The position numbers and the translations under genes were made by a program. Positions 45,476-54,500 of a stretch of DNA of 64,000 nt are shown in pieces (position 1 is the stretch's first letter; each line of letters begins with the position of its first letter). Source of the DNA: Favolaschia claudopus (lineage: Eukaryota > Basidiomycota > Agaricomycetes > Agaricales > Mycenaceae); contig JAWWNJ010000041.1 of assembly GCA_037176885.1 (NCBI GenBank), positions 1,302,001 to 1,366,000 on the forward strand. The letters run 5' to 3'. Below the pieces are notes generated by a model. It searched no databases. It saw only the letters and a list, made by a program, of their open reading frames with translations, and was not told the origin of the DNA.

Positions 45476-45963
45476 TGCTCTGAGTCGGTGGGCGTTGGCG
45501 TTGGTGTAAGAGGTATATATTTAATATTATTTCGCGATCACGTCGCTTGAGACCTGACATCGTGCGCAAACATTACCGTTTTGAACTTGGCCTCAATTTT
45601 GCATTGTTCTCCCGTTTCGTCCTCTTGTCGTTTACTTCTTGCCCCCACATCTCAGCCTTTGCCTCACAGGACATAAGCACGCCCACTTGTCTCACGGAAG
45701 CGCTGCATCACTTCAAGTTCGACCACTGGCAACTCACTCCTATATCTGGGCGTCGCATTGCCAAGTCTTTTCGCAGTGGAAAACACCCTCTGCCCAACCT
45801 TCATGGCGCGCCGTTGAATTCACAGAACATCGCAATATACTGGCTTCACTCACCCTGCCCGACTTCATAGAATCTCGATCGATTCAGTGGTGTGGGTCCA
45901 GTCAGCGAACAATCGGTATAATATACAACAAGTCCTTGATACATTGTCAGCTCAGAAGCGTGT
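45476..45963. other. Intergenic region upstream of sam37
   Basis: Contains the presumed Sam37 promoter (with an A/T-rich tatatatttaatattatttcg near 45513-45535) and the 3' end of the DUF7918 gene. Plus-strand open frames here (for example 45639-46520, which runs antisense into the DUF7918 gene) show no recognisable motif. Confidence 0.5.
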
Positions 45964-47189
45964 CTAAGGCATCCAATCTGGGTCGCCGGGGTCATCCTCC
46001 TCTTTCACGTCATCGAAGCCGATTAAGTGTCCGCTGGATAGTATATGACTCGGGATTTGAAAGCTTACTGTCCTGCGCATGTCTGCAGAAGGCCGACGCG
46101 GTCTTCGTGGACCCTGCAAACAGAGTGAGATATAGAAGACGTTCTACAATAGGAAGCTGCTACGTCTCCGAGGAAAGGCTTGTCTTCACCGGCCAGCTTG
46201 ATTTTCTTTTTCGGAGGAGTAGGACTCGCGCGTGGGGTGATCAAAGTTGGCTCCTGAGTCGCTGTCGCTGGGGGAGGTACAGCAGGTGCGCTCGAGATGC
46301 GTCTCATGGATGTTCTTGTTCCAGGTACCTCCAGAGACGCATCACCTTCCGGCATAATACCCTGCATCTGCAGCCATTCGCGGGTTCGATATCGGAAAAC
46401 GAAGGAGACGTAAGTCTTGGGTACCCTCCCATTTGCAGGCCCATCTTTTGCGTGAGGCTTAATGGACCAGGTGTATGCATATTGGTCGAAGGTCTCCGTC
46501 TCTTCCCCGAAGCTACATGAAAAGTCAAAACAGAAGTGGCGACAGGAAGCACAAAGCAAGCAGACCCGACACAGATGTCCCCGGCCTTACGTTTGCCGCA
46601 CAATGACTCCGGTAGCTTTTGAAGAGGATTCGCTGGCCTTCCCGCAACTCGTTCAACCCGTTTAATCTTCCGGCAGATCCAGTCAGCTCGCTTTGAACAG
46701 CACAGTACACCACAGCGCACCCGCAAATTTATCATCCCAGCTTCTTTATTTATTGCCTGATCTAAGGTTTCATCTAAACACGAACAGTGAGTCAACACAC
46801 AGTCTGATCCAGGCTGCACTCGCCCTCTTCGATTGTCTGAAACATGAATGGTCGTTCTGTCCGTGCCGAAGTCCTCACTCCCGACCGCGAAGCCTCTCCG
46901 CTACCGAATAGAAATCGACCGGGGACTACCAGACCATCCAAAGTGATGAACGCGCAGCTGTCGATTTTGCCACCATGGTCCTTCCAATGCACACTGAAGT
47001 TCTGCGAAATAAAGTTAAGGGCTGCGACCGAGAGGTCGTGGAAAATGGAGCAATGAGATTTACCTGACCCTCGTCGCCCGGAATCCAACACGAGATCCTA
47101 GAAGCTTGAGGATCCTCCGCGACAAGATACTGTGGCACCGGTTTTCCGTCAACAACAATCCAAGCAGAGAATCCGCGAAACGTTAGCAT
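45964..47189 (-). CDS. DUF7918 domain protein (basidiomycete family)
   Basis: Member of a large mushroom family of unknown function. The start at 47189 gives MLTFRGFSAWIVVDGKPVPQ, then VAEDPQASRISCWIPGDEGQ. The next exons give NFSVHWKDHGGKIDSCAFIT, LDGLVVPGRFLFGSG and SGVRTSARTERPFMFQTIEE. These beta-rich segments are the DUF7918 hallmark. Then come ETLDQAINKEAGMINLRV, IKRVERVAGRPANPL and the second conserved part FGEETETFDQYAYTW, RVPKTYVSFVFRYRTREWLQ. The C-terminal region is Pro/Ser-rich with a basic patch (SPTPPKKKIKLAG). A last intron joins to GHLIGFDDVKEEDDPGDPDW and a stop at 45964; that final join is the least certain. About 310 residues, no signal peptide. Role unknown. Confidence 0.85.
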
Positions 47190-47334
47190 TCAACGAGGGC
47201 TTATTGCGAGTGTTATGAGTGGCTAGAACACGAAGTTTCGGTTGCTCAAATGCGCTGGTCCAGCGTCCAAATGAAAGAGTTTGCGAGTTGATTGTGTTCG
47301 CAGAGGCAAAGTTCGAATTCACGGTTACGTGATC

Positions 47335-48779
47335 ATGTTTGTCCGGCTTCGGACCGTGACGCCGCTTTCGCGATTCGGAGTCAGACGCGTTCAAATCCAT
47401 TCCACATCGACGCCAATGCCACCGCGCGCTAGCAGCAGCAAAAGAAAGGCTTCCGACTCAGAAGACGATGTATCAGACGCTCCAGTTAAAAAGAAGTCAA
47501 CCAAAAAACTCAAGGTCACGGAGCAGCGCGTCAACACCCAACCTACGAACAAGGTGCTGCCCGTGAACATTGTCTTCAGTGGTAATGCAATGAATCCGAA
47601 GGCTCTAGCTTTTCACCCACTTTAATTTATTATGTAGAACGAACTCCCGGAACTTTACGACTCGCTGCATGGAATGTTTGCGGGTTAGCCGCCAGCCAGA
47701 AGAAAGGCTTCAAGTACTACATCGAAGCAGAAGATCCCGACATTCTTGTGTTATCGGAAACCAAGGCTAGCCCGCGCTCGCTTTCACGCAACACAGCCCG
47801 AGATGACATTCACTTGGTTAGGTTAACAACGAACCTGTCGACCTCGCACTCAAAGCACGGTTCCCTCACTGGTACTGGTCGATATCTGACAAGAAAACAT
47901 ACTGTGAGGCTGCTGTATCCCCGTTTCTAACGCGTCGGTGAACTGGTTGTGCTAGCGGGGACCGCGATTTTGTCTAAGCACAAACCACTTTCGGTCGATA
48001 TGACACTGCCTGGGCATCCTGATCCTACACACGTCAAGGGACGAATAGTCACGCTCGAGTTTGAGAACTCCTATGTCGTAGGCACGTATACAGTGAATGC
48101 TGGGGCTAATCTCAAGGCGAGGATGTTTCTTAATGTATGTTGTTGGTTTGTATTGACTTTTACATCCAGACCTTGGACGAGAAGAAGGAGTGGAACAGAC
48201 ATTTTGAGACCTACATCCGTGAACTGGACAAGAAAAAACCTGTCATCTGGACCGGAGATCTGAACGTGGCTCCCACAGAATTGGGTGCGTGCATGGCCTG
48301 CTCGGTCTTTGAAGACTGAAAGATTGTTTCAAGACCTGGCCAACCCCAAGACAAATTGGAACAAGTCAGCGGGATACACAGAGGCAGAGACCACTGCTTT
48401 TAAAAACATTCTGGATCCTCCCGAGTCGGCACCGTCGGACACCAAGAAATTTGTCGACGTCTGGCGTCGTCTGCATCCTAACGACAGACAATACACTTAC
48501 TTTTCTTACCGGTTCAACTGCCGGGAAAAGGGTATAGGGTGGCGCTTAGACATGTGTACGAACCATTTCACTTCTGAAACTCGAGTTGACCTTTAATTTT
48601 GACGGATATGCAGTTGTTCTCAGCGAGAGGATAGCAGATCGCGTGAAGATGGTATGTGTGAACCCAGTTCGCTAAATCTTCGTCCGCGCTCATCTATTGC
48701 GCAGTGTGAGATTCGCAGTGACATCTATGGAGCCTCCGATCATTGTCCTCTGGTCATGGAAATAGAAGGGGCGTTGTAA
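47335..48779 (+). CDS. AP endonuclease (ExoIII/APE1 family), two possible starts
   Basis: Base-excision-repair endonuclease that cuts at abasic sites. Two in-frame starts exist: 47335, adding MFVRLRTVTPLSRFGVRRVQ before the second, and 47416 (MPPRASSSKRKASDSEDDVS). The extension is Arg-rich, free of acids and looks like a mitochondrial presequence, while the shorter form starts with a nuclear-type basic region (VKKKSTKKLK). The catalytic fold follows: LRLAAWNVCGLAASQKKGFK, DILVLSETK with the metal-binding Glu, GTAILSKHKPLSVDM, YTVNAGANLK, WTGDLNVAPTEL, then TYFSYRFNCREKGIGWRLDM and IRSDIYGASDHCPLVMEIEG with the catalytic SDH. It ends at 48779. About six introns, 330-390 residues. Its 3' end is 43 bases from that of Otu1. 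Confidence 0.92.
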
Positions 48780-48822
48780 GTTGTACAGACATACGTAATT
48801 CAATACTCAACAGCAACACTGG

Positions 48823-50297
48823 TCATGATTCCCCAAACCGTGTGTGTCCAGTCTCAGTGGCATGCGCTTGCGCCCCCTTCTCGCCTTTGAAAACCTTGCC
48901 ACATTGCTAGATGACCCGTTCAGATCAAACAATGGGTTCAACGAACGTCGCTTTACCTCGCACTTCACGGAGAACGTAGCTGTGTTGGTGAACGCCCTCT
49001 TTTCGCGCAACACGTCTGCCAGTTTCTTTGCCGCTTCAAGAACGCTAGCAGAGCGCTACATTCCACATTAGATTATCGGCTGCCATTTCATATCAAACAT
49101 CCTCACTGTAGGAAACACGGTTTGATGCCATTCACTCGGTGCGTCCGCCATCGGCGCGAGAGTTGCGGCGTCGTAATGTATACCGCTGTATATCACCAAA
49201 CAGCGGTTCTCAGGCAGGTCGAGGCCTTTTGGTGTAAATTGATCGATGCGGCCAGTTTCAACATCGACCTACACGACGGAGAATTAGAAAGGAGAAAATC
49301 AAGATAAACAAGGACCTCACTGAACAGATCTCAGTTTGGAATGTCGAAGCAAGGATGGCAAGCTCGATTGCTCCTCCCCATGTGGACGGCGATAGGATCT
49401 TCGTGATGTATTTATCGGGAGCCATGCTATCGAAGGATTAGTTCCGGAGAGCGTGCGCAAGTTGGGGAGAACGAACCCTAAGATCGCCTCATTGTATGTC
49501 TCGGGATCTTTTCTTATGCCATCAGCAACGACTAACCATAGAGGTAGACATGTCAGTTTGGGTGAGAGAGATTAACAATAATTCACTTTCTCGCATTTTT
49601 TGTGCCTTCTTCATGTCTTGCTCGAAGATCAATGCAACAGAAGAGAAAAGGCACGCGTTGTCATCGGGGACGACCTAATGGAGTTCCAAGTCTCCAATGG
49701 TCGAAACAGGAAACGCCTACCCGATGCACAAGAAAAGAACCATCCGTCTCAACGGCAGCTGGGCCTGAGGAAGTGGAGGCAGGAGCAACCGAAGCGGCTG
49801 ACTGAGTAGACCGCGAAGAAGTTGGCGCCGCGGCAGGCGGAGATTGACTGGAGTTGGATTGAGGGGTTGAGATAGGATTCAAGAAGGGCGATGACGAGGC
49901 GGCCTGCGACGGTTTGGCTGGTCGAGCTGCGCCAGAGGCATCTGCTAATTCGCTGACAATGATTTGCTCCCCAGACGAAAGACCAAGACTCGACAGAGGC
50001 AATTCTGGGACTATTGTAAGGGTGCGTGGGGGGTAACCCGATTTCACTACATCGGTATGAACGGGTGAAGAGAGCCAAAGAAATTCTGTCGACGTACAAG
50101 CTTGACGGCTGGGCAAAATCTCAGTGACAGCGTAGATCTCTTGCTGTAAATCTATTGAAATGGTACGGGTTTGAGTATATATCGCATTCGCGGACCCAGG
50201 TTGGGACATGCATGCCTTGAACGGTGAAATCATCCTTATCGAACGCGACTTGGATAGTCGAGACGCCTTTAGGGTGACGAAGTCGAACTGGGGCCAT
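48823..50297 (-). CDS. otu1: Ubiquitin thioesterase Otu1 (YOD1)
   Basis: Deubiquitinase that works with Cdc48/p97. The start at 50297 gives a UBX-like N-terminus (MAPVRLRHPKGVSTIQVAFD), then DLQQEIYAVTEILPS, YPPRTLTIVPELPLSSLGLS and GEQIIVSELAD. A Ser/Pro/Ala-rich linker follows. The OTU domain opens GSFLVHR and, across an intron, VVPDDNACLFSSVALIFEQD, with catalytic Asp and Cys in DDNAC. Its His part is HYDAATLAPMAD after an exon with glycine-rich text, and the domain is followed by EWHQTVFPT. The end is a C2H2-type finger split by an intron: FSVKCE then QCGKVFKGEKGAQAHATETG, closing GHTRFGES at 48823. About seven introns, 330 residues. A transposon begins about 115 bases upstream of the start. 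Confidence 0.93.
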
Positions 50298-50411
50298 GGA
50301 AAAACAGATTCAGCAAGCAGCTGGCCGGCTATGAGAGATGGAGCAGCGCCCTAGTGCGATATCGCGATGGATGATGGTGTATCGCTTGCCATCGCTTGCA
50401 AATCGGAACGT

Positions 50412-50420
50412 GAGCGTGTT
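50412..50420. repeat. Left 9-bp target-site duplication
   Basis: gagcgtgtt, identical to 57819-57827. The two copies flank the transposon exactly, and AAAGTTACTT starts 10 bases inside each copy on opposite strands. Nine-base duplications are typical for Mutator-like elements. Confidence 0.75.
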
Positions 50421-51075
50421 GAGTGTGAATAAAGTTACTTTTCGGCCGAACTTGGTTAACTTGTCCACGCTTTGGGTGGTGTTGGTAACTTGTTCTCACG
50501 CTTGGCTAACTTAACTTGTAACTTGCGTTTCACGTTGGATGCTGGACCGCTGCTGTCTGTGTACCCTACTTACCTTACAAATCGCTCGCCCTACTCTTTT
50601 GCTTATATACAACACCTACTTATCACACTGCCGTCCTCCCTGAATCCGGATCCTCGCTCCCTAATGAAACCCCAAGTCCGAGTCTTTCCTCTCAACCGGC
50701 GCGCTACCCAGCGTTGACGATATTGACATCCAAAAGCATCCTCTGGAACTCCTTAGCTCAAATAAAACTTTCTCTTTGTTCAAGCTGAGCCGGTTCATGC
50801 TATGAGATGTGCACTACAATGAGCACTCCTTCAACTTTCACTGCGGCCCAAAGGAACACTGACAAGTTCACAAGTTAAGCCTCAAGTCAACCTCAAGTTA
50901 GTAAGTTAGGTTATGTACCAAGTTAGTAAGTTAGCTTTGTTCAAAGTAACTTGGCGAGCAAGTTACCCCGCAAATCAATACAAGTCACCGCTCAAGTTAG
51001 CCAAGTTAGCTTCAAGTTAACGTGTTGGCTAACTTGGCACCTAACTTGGGAGTTAACTTGGCCTAACTTGGATGC
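50421..51075. repeat. Left subterminal AAGTTAACTTG repeats in two clusters
   Basis: Two clusters (50421-50525 and about 50870-51075) of degenerate words such as aacttggttaacttg, ttggctaacttaacttg, caagttagccaagttag and gggagttaacttggcctaacttgg. The same family is at the right end. The 340 bases between the clusters hold no recognisable gene. Such arrays are the usual binding sites for transposase zinc domains. Confidence 0.8.
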
Positions 51076-51234
51076 GCACCGCCAGAGAAATATTGTTTTA
51101 CCTCCCGGATGTCGCTCTCCCTGTCAAATCTGCGGGTAGATATAGGCACCCACTAGTACTGTTAAGTAGTTTTTTTGAGTCGACTTTGATTGTGTTGTGA
51201 CAGCTAGTCACGGCTCCTTACTTGTAACGACGGC

Positions 51235-51273
51235 GAGCACCTTTACCATCATCTACTGATGGTAAAAGTGCTC
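51235..51273. other. 17-bp stem hairpin inside the transposon
   Basis: The arms gagcacctttaccatca (51235-51251) and tgatggtaaaagtgctc (51257-51273) pair with a single G-U position around the five-base loop tctac. It lies about 300 bases downstream of the transposase stop. Role unknown. Confidence 0.75.
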
Positions 51274-51581
51274 AGCGGGACAGCCACGGTCACAAACTTT
51301 GCACAAACTCGTCACTCTCCTAATGCGCAAACTGGGTGGGGGGGAGTTTGAGATTTTAGTGCCGAAACATGAGAGGTAACTGCCAATGTGCTTGTGAACT
51401 TCAGCTTGTCATTAGTATCGGCAGAGTTCAATTAAAAATTCCCTCGAAATTTTTCTCTTTTGATGCTGTGACACAGAGATCCAAAAAGGGAAGCGCAACG
51501 GCGAGGACCCAAAGAAAAGCAGTCAAGTAATAAGTATTTTGTTTTGTAAGATTATCTACATGTATATAACTGAATTAGGCT

Positions 51582-54500
51582 CTACGACAAAGTAAATCGG
51601 ACCCGTTTCTCTGCCGGGGGATTCACACCGCCCTCCTCCAAGTCCAAATCACCCTCTGCAGGCATGTCTGCTTCCGAATCATCTGCAACCTCGTCATCCG
51701 AGTTTTCAAAGGCTTCCCGATGACTCCGCTTCTCGCTCTCACCGGCTCCCGTTGTCGACTCAACAATCTGAACATTTTCTGCTGCTTTCTGCTGTCTTGT
51801 CAGTTTGAATTTCGGCTTTGGTTTGGGTCGTTCAGCCGAGACCTGCATCGTTGGTGGCATGTACAATCCCAACGGTGCTGCTGGGCCCCATATATATGGT
51901 AGATCATCAGACGCAAGTGGGGAGGCCAGAACATAATCATCGGAGAGGTAGGCTTTCGATGATTTATTGGTCTTCGTCTTGAGACGGGATTTCGTATGAA
52001 TCATTGGTGGAGCTGTGCGTGTGTCTTGCACTCCCTCAGCCGCCAACAAAGCCTGCTCCGGAATTGTTGAACACCGCATAATACGACCCAGCTTTGCGGC
52101 TGCAAAAGGATCGTCAGGGTTGATCCATTCATCTGGGGCCGATCTCCGAGCCAGATGATAGATTTGGAAGTCGTCCTCCCACAAGCGGCCCAGATAAACA
52201 CGGAGGATGGCAAGCTTGAAGAGGAGGGCAGGGATATCCATCAGGATACGACGTTCCTCTTCCGATTTCGTTTTTGCAGCATGTATCATCACATAGGATA
52301 TGTGATCGTCGATTAATGAAACATCGCCAGGCAGGACATGGAAGTCGAACAGACTCGCTTCGAATTCTTGAGAGCGACTGGCCCGTCTACCCTCTGTGAT
52401 TGTGAGCTCTGATGTACTTTTCATCCAGGCATCGTAATCATCCCAGATTGGATGTTCGAGCTCTCGTAGACATGTTGCAACCACTGCGCCACGGGCTTCC
52501 ACCAATGCCTCTGAGATGCGTGAATTGGTATAAGCATGGATACCCGCAGCGTCTTCGCAAAGCCTCGCAGGCCAGTGGATTTCACCGCAAGTATTCTATA
52601 ATGGTCGTCAGTGACTTCAGTACAGCCTCAAGCAACGTAAGTACTTGCCCGGTTATATAATTTGGCCGCCGTGACCGTACTGCAGGCAGCCAGACATTCT
52701 GTCGTAGTCTTCACAAATGAAGTCTTCGCCGGTTTGTCATTGCGGGCGTAGACATTGCCCGAGTACCATTCCAGCTGGACAAGGTTGTTCCGCCGCGAAA
52801 GTACTAGAGCAGGATAGTACTTTCCTTCCGTCTTCCCTTCCGTTCGGGTCCGAGTCTTGAACATAACATATTGCCCTAGCCTATCGGTTTGGAAGCAAGC
52901 ACAAGGTCAGAAAACGTACAATGGCTTTGTAAAGACACGTACAAATCCTCCTTCCAAGTTGTGCGCTCCGTGGTAGAGGTACAATCTGGACAGATCCAGG
53001 TTATAGAGGCAAGATTCTTGAGGTCGAGAGTCGGATCCAGATCCGTCATGCAGATGACATGAGACCACTTTCCGCATTCGTCACATTGTATTGTATTTCC
53101 TTCGCCGTCTGTCGCAGGACCAACATAACCACATCGCGAGCAGTTTATGTCCCACGGTGAAGATGTTACTGGTGTCGTAGAGCCTGTTTTGGGAGGGGTC
53201 TGAAAAAGTGCGGCGGGTCCAAGGCTTGGACTGAGACCAAGCAGGGGACTCGATAGAGGAAGGATTGTGTTTAACGCGCTGCTCTCGGGGATTGTAGCAG
53301 GAGAGAGAGAATGAGGGGATACCCTTTTGGGAGGATGAGTACCTGAAGAGCCATGAAGTAGTGGCCCAGAGTCATCAGGCAGGTTTTCATGATCGGACTC
53401 GTCAATCTCAATCACTGGTGGCGCAGGTCGTTTAGCGGCTCTAATTTCAGCTTCCTGATAGTTGCTGATTATGTCGTCCAATCGCCGAGCAGTCTGTATG
53501 TATAGTCAGTCTTGTCGGCCAAAACATTTTTGTTAATTGAAGTCTTACCAAGCCAACGACCGATGTTCGATGGTACATGAGCAAGACTGTGTCAAAGCCC
53601 GGCTCGTCAGGAAGACAATCACCGTCATGAAACGTGTCGGTCAGTCGCAATCGACCAGCGTTGAGATCATTGTAAGTGTAATTGTGTCCATCGATGCGGA
53701 CTTTTGACGTCCAATGTAGTCCTCGGTACGATATTGCACCAACAAGCGTGTATTCAATGGTCCCTCCTTCAGCGGGGAAAGCCAGTCTATAAGAATTGGG
53801 CAGGCGGAGATTGCCAGAGGCATCGGGAGACAGGTGAAGGATGGCCGGCCACGCAGTATCGACAATAACAGTCCGGGGATCGATGGTAGCCAAACTGGTT
53901 GAATGTGAATGCGGACAGTTCGGGTCCAGGCAGAGAAGTGGTGGGATGAGCTGATGGACCGGTGTAGAGCCGGAGTTACCTCCACGAACTCGAGGCGGGG
54001 TTTTTTCGAAGTATTCTGACCAGGTGCAGACAGTGCCGGATGTCCCCCGCAGGTCAAGCAAATCGAAATGGTTGATAGCAATGAATGTTTCGGGCACGCC
54101 CATTTTTATGACATTTGTGTGGCCAGAAGCGCAAGTGAATCGTAATGAGTGTTGGCGGCCAAAGTAGAGGTGCACCTGCTCTGAGGTCTCACCGTCCTAT
54201 TGTTTCGGAAGCATTGATACTAGTGAGTACTTGCTTTGGCCCAATACACAGAAAGCACGCACCGCAATGGCATGGGTAAGCCAGGTTTTTGCGCAACCGT
54301 ACTCTGTAGGTTTACCGTAAAGTTTCCATTTTCGGAAGATCGCGTTTTTGACTACACGTTGCGCCATTTCAAGCTCGTTCAGACCGGCGCGCAGAGAATC
54401 ATCTCTCGCTAGCCCATAGATCCACTCTCGTCGCCGTTCGTAGTGATAGAACACGGTAGCCAGAATGGAATGAGTTGGGAGGATGCTAATAAATGTTCTG

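Noticed and set aside
45639..46520. 293-codon plus-strand open frame
   Set aside because: Runs antisense through the DUF7918 C-terminal exon; its translation (many Ser, Arg, Cys) is what the complement of a coding exon gives.
50472..50717. 81-codon plus-strand frame inside the transposon left end
   Set aside because: Begins in the subterminal repeats, no motif, and nothing continues it.
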